Shown in pieces: positions 32,731 to 42,909 of a stretch of DNA of 64,000 bases. The position numbers were made by a program, and so were the translations under genes. The notes under the pieces are model-generated. The model was not told the origin of the DNA, searched no databases, and saw only the letters and a program-made list of their open reading frames with translations. The DNA is from Thelonectria olida (lineage: Eukaryota; Ascomycota; Sordariomycetes; Hypocreales; Nectriaceae): the NCBI GenBank assembly GCA_020736575.1, contig JAGPYM010000047.1, positions 62,001-126,000 of the forward strand, given 5' to 3'. Position 1 is the first letter of the stretch. Every line of letters starts with the position of its first letter.

Positions 32731-32869
32731 CAAATCAAATCCGGGGTCATATTTGAGATATTTGGCAACCCTCAACGCTGGATTTGTTGATTGAAATATT
32801 TATTCAAATATTTCAAATATTTCAAATCTTACCCTCTATGCTCTCCATGCTACTATGTCCAATCTCCCA

Positions 32870-35395
32870 CTAGACCTCGTCTCCCCCACTTGCTGTCGCC
32901 CCCAGCTTCACCGCACCATGTCTGACCCAATTCTTCAGGCATTGCAACTTCTCCAATGTTTCCGTCGTCATCGAAAGCCTCTGCGACGTCAGCGTCAACT
33001 TGGCGAGGCTGAACGACCTCTCGCAATCAGTTGCCATCGCCGGTATCGCGAGTATATCGAGAGCTAACTGGCTGACCATCGGGAATTGTCCCTGGTGAGT
33101 CATCCACCACTCGATTGGATCCTCAGTCTCTTGCGGCTCTAGCCGCAGATACCGCTCAAGCTCACTTCCCATCACTGTAGTCTTCGCTGTCCTGCTCTTC
33201 ACCCACTGCTTGAACATACTGTCTACCGGCGTTCTCTGCGGCACGCTTGGGGATGCCGTAGTCTCAACAATTGCCCCTCGCTGCTCGTCCACCGGCCGGT
33301 TGCAGCGGTACCAGCGGTCCAGGTAGTCAGATAGTCCAATTTTGGCGTCCCTCACCCACACAAGCTGTTCTTCCGACGCCCAATTCACCTCCAGATAGCT
33401 CATGCCCAGTGATGGGTGGAGAATGATGGATGCGGCAAACAACGGTGACTCTCCAAGCTTGGTATAGTATTCATTGAGTTTCTGCCAGGCGGTGATGATG
33501 GAGAGTCTCAGATAGCATCGGTGATCCTTTCCCATGTCGTCAACTCCCGATGATCCTGATGGCTTGCCTAATCCATCATCACATTGTCCCGAGCCACGAC
33601 CTGGCAAGGAGCTTTGCATTGACTTTCGCGGATGTATGTCCATCTCGCAATCCCTAAATCTAGCAGGAAGCTGCCGATTTCGGTCTGGTCGCCCTCGGGC
33701 TAGCTCGACCTGCGAGTTGGTATTCTCTCCGGCTGCCTCGTCTGGAACAGCATGATAGAATAGCTTCCGATCCTCAAGGTGTTCCAGCAAGTATTCCATG
33801 CCTGTCATCACCTCCCAGAGTCGTCCATTACCTCCCTCGCTGCCCCAACCCTGCGTTCTCATAGTTTGCAGGTAGAATGGCTCAAGGATATGTTTGATTT
33901 CTGCCAAAAGTCTCCAGTCATCCCCCTTCAACATGTCGGCCTCGGGTAGCTATTTCTCCACCTCTGGATGGACCAAGAACGCCCTGATGTCTCCCTGCTT
34001 GACGAGCGCTCGAGAGATCATGAGATAAGTGGAGTTCCATCTCGTGTCGTTGTTCATGACGACCTCTAGCTCTGCCGTCGACTCACTCGCCAGGAGATAT
34101 TCTTGTGCTTCGTCGTTCTCGCGTGAGATCCTCTTAAAGAGCTCACACCTCTGAGGGGAAGATCTGATGAACTTGACAACATTGTGGAGCTTTCCCACCG
34201 GCCCTTTCTTTCTCCAGTGTCGTAGGTCATCCTCGCGCCGGCCGAGAAGGTCGAAGACCTGCGATTCGGCCTCGAAGGCCTCGAAATCTTCGCCGTAGAG
34301 GAAAGCACGAGCAACCAGGTTCAAGATATGTCCATAGCAGCGCATACGTCTAGCCCGAACGTCCGCCGGGCCCATCTCTACGTCGAGATCTCCGTAGAAG
34401 TTCAGAAGACAGCTATCATTCGAAGATGCGTTGTCCGAGATCACTGTTCCAACTCGATCCTCTATCCTCCATTCACGCACAACTTGCCCAAGCGTCACCG
34501 CGAGATTTTCCCCGCTGTGACATCCGAGCTGGCGACGGAGTGCCAGTAGGCGCGACTGGTGCTTGCCCTGGCGGTCAAGAAAATGAGCTGTGACTGCCAT
34601 GACAGCGTGCCGATTGGGTGATGTCCACAGGTCGAACCCTAGATGGATTCTGGTAAGGGCATCTGAGAGCTCCTGCTTGACCTCATCCTTCTTAGACTCG
34701 TACATGTCATCCAGCAAACGGCCCATCGATTGCCGGCTCCATGATATCTGGTCAGATAGGTGAGGGTCAAGTTGCCAGGCGAGTTGCTGAAAGAATGTAT
34801 CGCTAAAGAAAGAAAAAGGAGCATTGGTGTTGATCAGAAGTCCTAGGCTCAGTTCTCGGATCATCTTGACTCTAGCACGCGGTACGGCGCTGTAGTGCAA
34901 GCGCCGTCGCTTGGGCCGTTCAGATTCATCGGTTGACGGGTCTGTGTCGGCGCCTTGACTGCTCTCGAAGATCCTGTGGGACCTACATGTGGTCAATGAT
35001 GCTCAAGCTCGCGACGTCACATTCTCATACTTGCGGAGGTGGTCAGCTGCCGAACTCGTAGCAGCAGCGGCGAAGAACTCGGGCTGACTCTTCGCGTCGC
35101 ACAAACGACAGGCCCAGTACGGACTCAACGGACTGTCGTCAGTGTCGGTCTCAACGAGAAAAAATCCATGGCGCTTGATCCAGCTCTTCCGGCCCTTCGA
35201 GCCTTTCCGGGACAAGGACTCTTCCAAAACATTTCGTTTGTTCCTCCATACTGCTCGCGGAAGATCTGCAACGGTAGGGTGGTCTGGTGAAGCCACCCGC
35301 GTCGTCAGCTCGAATTGACTTGCCAGATTTTTCGGTGGGCGGAGAAGAGCAAAGGCGGAGGGTGGAGAAGGAAGCATGATGTCGTTGGATTCCAT
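32870..35395 (-). pseudogene. hAT transposase with one in-frame TAG
   Basis: Exon 1 35395-35031 and exon 2 34982-32870 join across a 48-bp intron (GTATGA..TGTAG), giving 825 codons. A BED-type zinc finger lies at about residues 85-125 (WIKRHGFF, YWACRLCDAK, AADHLRK). The DDE core includes LGFDLWTSPN, RVGTVISDNASSND, MRCYGHILNLVARAFL and NDTRWNSTYLM. The C-terminal hAT dimerisation domain is DPIEWWMTHQGQFP, LALDILAIPAMATDCERSFS. The only break found is TAG at 33950-33952 (after HPEVEK); the frame continues at once with LPEADMLKGDDWRLL. A CAG-to-TAG change is likely. The element is therefore probably non-autonomous now, barring readthrough. Confidence 0.85.
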
Positions 35396-35790
35396 CGGGT
35401 TAGGCGTCGATCGGTAAGGAATGGCACGCGTCGAGGAGAGGTAAACAGACTGGCACCGACGCGGTTTGATGTTGTGGGGGCGAGGGACGTGAAAGTTAAG
35501 AAGCTACCTTCTCTTTAGCCAGCTTGAAGGCCCTGCTGGGGGTAACGCACTAATGAAAGGTCTGAGTAATGACTCTGATTGGCCAGATCCGCTCACCAGA
35601 CCCGGACATCCACCAGGTTCCGGGTAAGCTGCAAAGACACGCTCGACAGCCTGGCAGATTCGACCATTGATCATATATAATGTATCAAATATATCAAATG
35701 TTATTTCAAATCCAGGGTTTTGGATTTGTTTGATTTGAAATAAGATTTTGGCATATTTGATTGATTTGTTTGGCAGTTTGTTTGATTGCA

Positions 35791-35811
35791 TTTGATCTGT
35801 GGGCAGCGCTG
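35791..35811 (-). repeat. Right terminal inverted repeat of the hAT element
   Basis: Read on the minus strand it starts CAGCGCTGCCCACAGATCAA, matching the left end at the outer 11 bases. Confidence 0.75.
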
Positions 35812-35903
35812 GCGGAGTACGGTAAGGCCTTGTACACATTCCCAGGAACAAGGTCATACACAGTCTTATAAATGTGGTTGCGGTCCCTCCAGAGCCTGTC
35901 AAT

Positions 35904-36659
35904 CTAGTCGACCTTACCTATATGTTGCCTTTGCTTCTTTGCGGTCGGCTTGATGCCCTGTGAGTGATTATTAGATGGCCCCCTGATTGCTAGCTTCTGC
36001 AGCACCTCCAAGTTCTCTTGCTCCACCGGTGGGCTGTGGGGCATAGACTCCTGCCACCAAATCCCTGAATCTCCCGTGACCGGCGATTCGGAATTCGCTT
36101 CCGACATCGAGTTTGCAGGTGTCCTTACCTCTGCCATGGCCGACTGGAGATCGTCGGATATTGTCTGGAGAAGTGGGGTGTAAACGTCGTAAGCGAGACC
36201 GTCACCTATCACGGGATAGGTGGTGTCAGGAAGCATTTTCCTAAGGTCTAGCATGACAGCTGCAGGGGGTATGGAATTGACCAGAATGTTACTATAATTC
36301 TCTGTCGGAGAAGCCTGAATCTCTCCGCCAATTGACTCATTGAAGAGCTGCGGTGCCAAGTTGTGGGGAGTAGTTAAGTTATTCTCCCAGAGATCCGTTA
36401 CCGAGTTCGAGTACCCTCCGACGGAGAAGCAATCCCCAAGCTGATGCTCATCTCCGTTCCCGAATAGGTCTTCCGACGGCGATGGCCTGCCATCCCAAGC
36501 ATATCCGTGTTGGAAAATTCGGGGTCGCTTGGAGGCATCGATATTGTCGGCTTGCTTTGAATTTTTCCTCGCATTAGCCCAGGAAACGTGATTGCTACGC
36601 CTCTTACTGGGAGGCTCGTCTACTAGAGCTGGGCTGTGGCTGTATTTCGATTTAGGCAT
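35904..36659 (-). CDS. Hypothetical nuclear-type protein, probably truncated by the hAT insertion
   Basis: I do not recognise the family. The ATG at 36659 opens 251 codons: a basic N-terminus (PPSKRRSNHVSW), a long Ser/Pro/Asn-rich, mildly acidic middle (PSPSEDLFGNGDEHQLGD) of the kind seen in transcription regulators, and a basic end (IKPTAKKQRQHIGKVD). After the TAG at 35904-35906 the same frame continues with IDRLWRDRNHIYKTVYDLV and stays open to the right end of the hAT element at 35811. This suggests that the original C-terminal domain was cut off by the transposon, with the TAG a later C-to-T change. A pair of TGATGTCA sites lies 250-290 bp upstream. Confidence 0.5.
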   Translation of the reverse strand: MPKSKYSHSPALVDEPPSKRRSNHVSWANARKNSKQADNIDASKRPRIFQHGYAWDGRPSPSEDLFGNGDEHQLGDCFSVGGYSNSVTDLWENNLTTPHNLAPQLFNESIGGEIQASPTENYSNILVNSIPPAAVMLDLRKMLPDTTYPVIGDGLAYDVYTPLLQTISDDLQSAMAEVRTPANSMSEANSESPVTGDSGIWWQESMPHSPPVEQENLEVLQKLAIRGPSNNHSQGIKPTAKKQRQHIGKVD

Positions 36660-36910
36660 AGATGACGGGCGGCGGATAAAAATAAGAACCCCTGGAAGCT
36701 GGAAGCGACCATAGATGGTGGGAGGAAGTGGAATATCAAGCGATAAGTGATGCTGACGTCTGAAGCGCTTGGTTGTGTGTTCTCTCTAATAATTGGCATA
36801 GATTTCTGCGGTCCGTTGCAAATTCCGCCTACAGTTTTATAGAAGAAATATTTGTCACGTGAAAATTCCTAAATCGCATGCAAACATTAATCAATTGATC
36901 TTCATTTTGA

Positions 36911-36946
36911 GTGGCAAGTGATGTCATGGGTGGCCAGTGATGTCAT
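36911..36946. promoter_or_regulatory. Direct repeat of a CRE-like element
   Basis: GTGGCAAGTGATGTCAT and GTGGCCAGTGATGTCAT occur 19 bp apart. The core TGATGTCA resembles ATF/CREB-type bZIP sites. It sits upstream of the minus-strand gene starting at 36659; a palindromic TCACGTGA lies close by at 36855-36862. Confidence 0.4.
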
Positions 36947-37137
36947 TGTGAGTTAAATTCTCAAGTGTGACGAAGGGATATCCACGACTAGCCCCGCAGC
37001 GATGCTGGCAGAGAGAGGTAGAGAAGATTCCGTGAACAATGTATCCGTAATAAGAAGTTTCAAATCGGCGAAATATGCGGTCTTATGCTTATATATACAT
37101 AAGACAAACTATGAAAGATCTGCCTGCAAGCTCTCCA

Positions 37138-37189
37138 AGTTGCCTCGGGGCCTGGAGGTAAGGCCATTGAGACATATTATGGCTTGGCC
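37138..37189 (+). repeat. Dispersed repeat A, copy 1
   Basis: About 52 bp around CCTGGAGGTAAGGCCATTGA, nearly identical to 41331-41382. Confidence 0.8.
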
Positions 37190-37853
37190 AGTGGAATTCA
37201 CCCCCTCATGATAGAGGGTTCCCTTTGCGTTACTCGTCGCTGGCTGGCCGCTCAAACGAGGAAACGGATTCCTAGAGCTCCGGTTAACGGTCATCGATTT
37301 ACAAATGCATTCGGGAACAATGGAACCCCACAGAATCTGACAATAGCAAGCTGTTGTAGCAGTGAACGTCCACATAAGTATGACTCTTCGCTGGTCAGCC
37401 AGGATGCTGTGAGTTGTACATGGGATTGGTAACCTACAGCGCTTTGTGTGTTGTTCTCCCCCGCTCGAAACGCCGACACCAGCGAGAAATACAGTTTTTG
37501 AAATATAGAAATGCCGCACATTCTGTGAGTCGAAGATGACCGCAGCTTCTGAACTTGTAATTGGTAAGTGATTGACACTGGCCCGGGGTTAATGGAGGTA
37601 CTCGGCTGGCCAAGCTGTGCAAATGAAGCCTGGGCTTTGTCTGCAGCGCTAGTTCTCCAATCCGAATACGAAGGGAGGGTATGAGACAGCATCCATCAGC
37701 ATGACGACACATTGCTGATCAGCTTGGTGCTCGGCACCTACGCCCAGAGCGCATGCTAGGCTTTACAAGACCGTGCTTGTCAGCCTCGTTCCTTCACAAG
37801 ACAAGTGCTTGCGTCGGGCTCTTTCTTTCCCAAGGCAAGTGCCTTGCTTTTCA

Positions 37854-37903
37854 GACTCGTTCCGAAAGGCATTGGCGGACCCCGTAGGGGACCGGTCTCC
37901 TGT
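37854..37903 (+). repeat. Dispersed repeat B, copy 1
   Basis: About 50 bp around GGACCCCGTAGGGGACCGG, nearly identical to 47502-47553. Confidence 0.85.
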
Positions 37904-38058
37904 ATTGCTGTATGTTCCCCATCCAGCACCTAGGCAAATGAGCTTCGAGCTCGCCGCCTGACTGCTCTGAGGAATTACTGCTTGTTCCACGGTTCTATTC
38001 TGCGCTATGCCCACGTCTCGGTTATGCTTCTTTGCTTTTATAGATGGATGTGTAAAAT

Positions 38059-38129
38059 GCCTTGAGGAACGAAAGGTTCTTTCTTCCGCGCCCTCCTTGG
38101 TCATCTCGGGCCGCTAAACGATCCGTGCT
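38059..38129 (+). repeat. Dispersed repeat C, copy 1
   Basis: About 70 bp beginning GCCTTGAGGAACGAAAGGTT; related to 42019-42056 and 44750-44820. On the minus strand each copy gives the same chance peptide (GRKNLSFLK). Confidence 0.8.
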
Positions 38130-38180
38130 CAACGCCTGCACCTCAACTGTTGCGCCCTGATCAGGATTTTTCTGAGCCAC

Positions 38181-38252
38181 ATTAAGCCACAATTCAAGCC
38201 ACGCACACTTGCTCCTACCTTTGGCAGGCAGCAAGTCGGTCGCAACAGAGCT
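38181..38252 (+). repeat. Dispersed repeat D, copy 1
   Basis: About 72 bp from ATTAAGCCACAATTCAAGCC to CGGTCGCAACAGAGCT, matched by 41896-41966. Here D follows C; at the second site D precedes C. Confidence 0.8.
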
Positions 38253-38920
38253 TAATTGGGCTTGGAACCGAGTGTTAAGACACTTTCAGAATAGGCTTAG
38301 CGGATCTCACAGAATTGGAAATCTTTATCGCTGGGAAAGTCCCAGCAGCCGAAATAACGGAATATGTGAAGAAGGTAGCGGGAGATGCGGACCCTACCTC
38401 TACCTCTCCGAGGCGTGAAGGCGGCGGAGGAGGAGGATCACCGTCGCCTTTTCCGTCTCCTGACGGTCCGCCAGGATGCATCGTCTTAGGTTTCGGCCCT
38501 AAAGAATGGGAGACGAGCCATTCAAGCTGCTTTAAGAATATATTGGCGGGGCAAAGTTTATGTACAGTAGGCTTTCATATGTTTCACTGCAAGTCTGAGC
38601 TCCTTGCAGGTGGGGCGAGATAGTTTCTAAGCTCGCGCATGGTTATGCTCCTTAACTATGTTTATAACTGCCCGTGCATGTAATTGGGCAACGTAATTAA
38701 TATGTCAGAGGATTGCCATCTATAGAGTTTTCAAGCCTTTTGCTTCAGTTGGTGTGATAGCTTTGAATTGTTATGACAGAATCTCTAGGTCATGCTCGAC
38801 CAAAGCTAGGCTTAATCTCCATGGTGCAAAGATCCTTCGACATATATATGATATATAGAGTAGCCTATCATATGGATAAGCGAACTGGAGTTTTCGGACT
38901 GCGAGTGGTCTGAAGGGGCG

Positions 38921-38950
38921 GGCGGTGAAGGGCGGTGAAGGGCGGCGAGG
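38921..38950 (+). repeat. Three tandem 10-bp units
   Basis: GGCGGTGAAG twice, then a variant GGCGGCGAGG. Confidence 0.75.
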
Positions 38951-39887
38951 AATTTGCAAGGAACTTCACCGCCTAGCTTTCGATGCTCGGAAAAAATTTG
39001 ATATGAATGGATTTGGGGATTTGAACTGAAGTTCATTAAAAGTGTGGGCAGGGTTAGGTACAGTAAGGTGCTTGATCAGAGGCGAGCTATTTCATCTATA
39101 CCCTTTTCAAATCATACGCTTCGAATATCCAGCACCCCTTTTGCTTAACTGTTTCCCAGACAACGGAATCAAGTCTTCGGCATGTTCCTCGAAGGTGCAT
39201 TTGACACCTCGAACCGAGTGGAGGACTGCATCTCGTGTCCCGTGCGCGCCGTTCATCCGTTCGAACGCAGCGCCGCTCGGATCATCGGCGAGCTAACAGC
39301 GGGATGGGCCAAGGCGGAAAAGGGATTAAGGTTATGTGGTGTTGCAGTGCACCTGTTAGGGGGTACAATCGTTCCCCAAAGGCAAACTAAGTTGTTCCGC
39401 CATCTGAGAGCCCAAATTCTCTGAGATACAAGGTCAGTGTTCTGCACTATTAGACGCCATTCATAATCGTATGACGTTTAATAGAAACCCCATGCTTCGA
39501 TCATATGCCGGACGAGGAGAAGGAGGAGGACGCATGGCCATGACGAAAAGGAATAGAATGACGCCGACCCACCGTCACCTTTGAAGGTGCGGCAATGCGG
39601 GGCCCTGAGTGTGCCGTTAGGACCAACGTCAACGTTCAATCAGCAGCTTGGCGCGCAACCCGCTATATTTGCCCGATTACGGCAATGCTGTAAGCTGCAA
39701 TCACCATTTATACTACTCCTTTCTGTCCGACAAACTCAGAAACGCATTCATTACAGTTGCGGGGTCACAAAACAAGCCCTCCTTAAAATGCTCCCGCCGG
39801 CCGCTTCTTCCATGCGTCGTAAGAAGTTTGTCTATCCGCTTGATCAGTCTCTCCAGGGCCATAACACTAATTCATGGCTATAGCCAG

Positions 39888-40748
39888 ATTTTCCTCGCTC
39901 GCCTCTGTGGCCAGGCTGAGCGGTACGATGATATGGTTTCCCTTCTGAAGGAAGTCATCAAGATGGGTGGTGAGCTCAATGTCAATGAGCGGAACCTGCT
40001 CACCTTTGCTTTTAAGAAGGTGGTCGGCACCCGCCTGGCCCACTGGCGCATTATCTCCTCGATCGAGCAAAAGGAGTTGGGGGGTAACGAGAAGCGTATT
40101 GATACTATCCGTACATACCGCAACAAGATTGAGAATGAGCTCGAGAAGATCTGCCGGGACGGCTTGGATCTACTAGACGAGAGCCTGATTCCCAATGCCA
40201 GTACTGGCGAGTCAACGGCCTTATATTACAAGTTGTATGCGCATTTTACTGACCTTCCCTTCTCGAAAACACCTGGGCTGACTCCTCATGTCTTTAGGAA
40301 GGGCGACTACAGCCGTCACCTGGCTGAGTTCGCGTCAGGTGAAAAGCGCGATCTAGCAGCTGTCTCTGCCTACGAGGCCTACAAGGTGGGCTCCAAATCT
40401 CTTAGTTCAGAATTCAGTCAACCAAGGTATACTAATCAGAGATTTTGGTTTGCTTTTTAGATTGCTGCCAATATTGTTCAGACAGAGCTCACGGCCACTC
40501 ACCCGTTGCGGCTGGGCTTGGCTCTTAACTTCTCCGTCTTCTACTACGAAATTCTGAAATCACACGATCGTGCCCGGCGTCTTGCGAAGCATTCTTTTGA
40601 TGATGCCATGGCCGAGCTCGACGCCCTGGCCGAGGAGCCTGATGGCGACAGCATCCTCATCATGCATCTCCTTTCTGACAACCTGGCCCTTTGGGCGTCT
40701 TCAGACAGCGGCGAATCTGAAGGGATTGTAGAAGAAAATGAGGCATAG
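39888..40748 (+). CDS. Divergent 14-3-3 protein, 5' exon unresolved
   Basis: 14-3-3 dimers clamp phosphorylated proteins. Exons 39888-40234, 40298-40385 and 40461-40748 join in frame (introns GTATGC..TTTAG, GTGGGC..TTTAG; the 63-bp first intron is itself open). Clear family phrases: [99 protein letters not shown] and [13 protein letters not shown]. Of the four phosphate-contact residues (K49, R56, R127, Y128 in human zeta numbering), K49 and R127 are kept, but R56 is Leu (codon 40035-40037) and Y128 is His (40317-40319). No stop or frameshift interrupts it. The first 15 or so residues lie in an upstream exon before the CTAAT..CCAG acceptor at 39887; I could not find its ATG. Confidence 0.88.
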
Positions 40749-41330
40749 ACTTGGCCCGCACATGCAGTCGACTTCTCAATCCCACATATGCCCTTCAAAT
40801 ATACCACAAGCAATGGATTAAGAAAAGTCTAGAGGTACTCAATTGCGTCTCGGATATGTAAAGCCTCTCTTTCTCTCCCCATTCCATCACGAATTATCAA
40901 CCAGGAGGCAGCTTCTAAATCTCCACAGGGTCGTCTAGCGTCGATGTAAAGGGACCACTTATGGGCAGAGCCGATAAGGAACAGCTACTAATAGCGCTAC
41001 TGGAGAAGCCTTCTGCCAGCGAACTGACGCTGGTTCACTGCACCGACTTTGTCCGAAGCCATGCTTAACAATCTATCGTAAATAAATATACTACTCTTGA
41101 GACATGTGTAGTATCTAACATGTTTCCCATCCAATCCTGTCGCGACACGCTGACACGTTCGCAAACTTTATGTTCGCTCTTCCAACTCCCTGATCCGCAC
41201 ACGGCTATCGTCGATTTGTTCTCCTATGACTTCTCCTTCTCCGGCCGTCCCTTCCATTGTACGAGGTACTCTTCTTCCTATGCCGTATTCGCTTGTCGAG
41301 CAATCGGGCTCCTGTATGGTTTCCTTTCTA
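40749..41330. other. Region with nothing recognised
   Basis: 3' flank of the 14-3-3 gene up to repeat A copy 2. Short chance ORFs only. Confidence 0.45.
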
Positions 41331-41382
41331 AGTCGCCTCGGAGCCTGGAGGTGAGACCATTGAGACATATTATGGCTTGACC
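41331..41382 (+). repeat. Dispersed repeat A, copy 2
   Basis: Matches 37138-37189, including GAGACATATTATGGCTTG; few differences. Confidence 0.8.
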
Positions 41383-41432
41383 ATTAAGGACTGATGCTTC
41401 TGATCATATTCGACTATTTCTCTTTTTTGCTA

Positions 41433-41434
41433 TT

Positions 41435-41466
<32 letters not shown>

Positions 41467-41468
41467 TC
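41433..41468 (+). repeat. (TTTC)9 microsatellite
   Basis: Nine tandem TTTC units, immediately next to the truncated end of the cyclin fragment. Confidence 0.9.
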
Positions 41469-41893
41469 AGGTTCGGATCGTGTCATCTCTTGCGATCAAC
41501 TCCGCCAGCATGTGCGCAATCAAGTCTACTATATCCTCAGCGGCGCATGATTCATATCTCTGCGGTAGAATCCTCGGTGGAGGCTCATCATCAGGTCTGG
41601 ATGGCTTAAGGTACCTGGACACTGTTTCCCTTTGGCCGGTCGACTCCGACGCAGCAGCTGGAGGGATGTTCAGGCTGGGAGAATCTCGTCTCTTATTGGG
41701 CGACAGCACACTCTCCGGAAGAGTGCGCTTTACCACTAGCCTTGCAATCGGCTGCAAGGCCATAGAATCCAAGGACGCTGTCGCTCCCGTCCTTATTGGT
41801 TGAGGACCAGGCGGGGCAGGCGAGGGTTCCGGAGCAATTTGTTGAGAAGAGAGGTTGACAATGTCTAGTTGCTTGCCCCTCGGCGGAGGGATG
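41469..41893 (-). pseudogene. Pho80-like cyclin N-terminal fragment
   Basis: The minus-strand frame reads RLVVKRTLPESVLSPNKRR, then DDEPPPRILPQRYESCAAED and IVDLIAHMLAELIARDD, which resembles the start of fungal Pho80-like cyclins (phosphate-signalling CDK partners; the family has R-Y-x3-x-x-x-D-I-V-x-L-I just before the cyclin box). The match ends abruptly at the (TTTC)9 microsatellite, so the cyclin box is missing. The other side meets repeat D. The gene piece is thus enclosed by repeats, as if captured or left by rearrangement. Confidence 0.5.
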
Positions 41894-41895
41894 CC

Positions 41896-41966
41896 ATTAA
41901 GCCACAACTCAAGCCACGCACATTTGCTGCTTCATAGGCAGGCAGCAAGTCGGTCGCAACAGAGCT
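41896..41966 (+). repeat. Dispersed repeat D, copy 2
   Basis: Matches 38181-38252 with an internal difference near CTGCTTCATAGG. Confidence 0.8.
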
Positions 41967-42018
41967 ATCTGAATACCCTTCCGAGCGTCTTCGTACGAAA
42001 ATCTTCGCTTGAGACTTT

Positions 42019-42056
42019 GCCTTGAGGAACGAAAGGCTTCTTTTTCCCCGCCCCCT
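42019..42056 (+). repeat. Dispersed repeat C, copy 2 (short)
   Basis: Starts GCCTTGAGGAACGAAAGGCT; shorter and more diverged than the other two copies. Confidence 0.7.
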
Positions 42057-42070
42057 GTCCCTCATCATCT

Positions 42071-42909
42071 CCCTCATCAGTCAGCCTTAATTCACAGGCC
42101 ACAGCACGGCCACGATTATTAACCCTCATGCCACACATCATAGACGCCTCATTGTATGCGCCTCAAGAGAAGGAACGGTGTGTATTCGTACTTTAGAACC
42201 TAGCTGCTTGTTGGGGCTGGTCAAATGATGCCACACTCACAACATCCCACACAATTATGAGGCGGTCATGGCAATGTCATAGTGGCGGGCCATGTATCTC
42301 GTTCGAGGCACAGTAAGAGTTTCTCTCGAGTAACCAGGGGAGAAGAATCATCAAGAGAGGCAAGCAGAGCATTTGCCGAGTGTTGGGCGCGGAAGGTACC
42401 GAGTGCAAGGAAATGATCGCCCACGGGTGAGATTCCAAACTTTCAGTTCCAACTGAATGCATGCTAGCTGCAGATCAACAGTTCAAACCAATCAAACGGG
42501 CGGACTGGGGCGGTCTTTACGTCAGACCCCGCACTCATACATGGCCATTCCACCAAGATTGCGACTGTGACGCAGTTTCCTCCCTCCCACTGGTGGTCCG
42601 CCAATCAAAATCACGGAGTGGTGCGTGCAACCCCGAAAGACAGACCAATCAAGGGCGTCGGAGCTGGCTTAACGACTCCGTGACGGTGCACCCTTTACCT
42701 ACGTAGTGGCGACACTTACCATTACACTGTCTCCATGCAACATCCTGTCGATAAATTGACCATGTCTTCTTGCTTGGTAGGGCGCCGAGCCCGTACAGGC
42801 ATGCCTTACCTGTCTTTCCCCGGCTGACGACATACTTTCATACCACATTGTCATCCTCTTTGTCTTTACCATATTCTACTCTAATAATCGAGACATATAA
42901 ACCTGTAAT
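42071..42909. other. Spacer; promoter of the bZIP gene
   Basis: No gene recognised. The right end is pyrimidine-rich and leads to the ATG at 42910. Confidence 0.45.

Larger units (their letters stand above)
32710..35811 (-). mobile_element. hAT-superfamily DNA transposon, about 3.1 kb, nearly intact
   Basis: Both ends begin CAGCGCTGCCC in inverted orientation (32710 and 35811 outward ends), followed by AT-rich subterminal repeats of ATCAAA type. Between them lies one spliced hAT transposase gene on the minus strand. The length and terminal CAG are right for hAT elements. No matching 8-bp target duplication flanks it (left CCGACAAT, right GCGGAGTA), so the element is old, rearranged, or its true ends differ slightly. 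Confidence 0.8.
36960..39887. other. Repeat-bearing region without an intact gene
   Basis: 2.9 kb holding copies of dispersed repeats A, B, C and D (listed separately), a 10-bp tandem repeat, and short ORFs without domain. One stretch near 38306-38440 (plus; ELEIFIAGKVPAAEITEYVK) looks like a scrap of a real protein, but I cannot place it. The 5' exon of the 14-3-3 gene should lie near the right end. Confidence 0.4.

Noticed and set aside
35904..36659. bHLH transcription factor
   Set aside because: The post-stop peptide IDRLWRDRNHIYK faintly recalls a bHLH helix, but the basic and loop signatures are absent.
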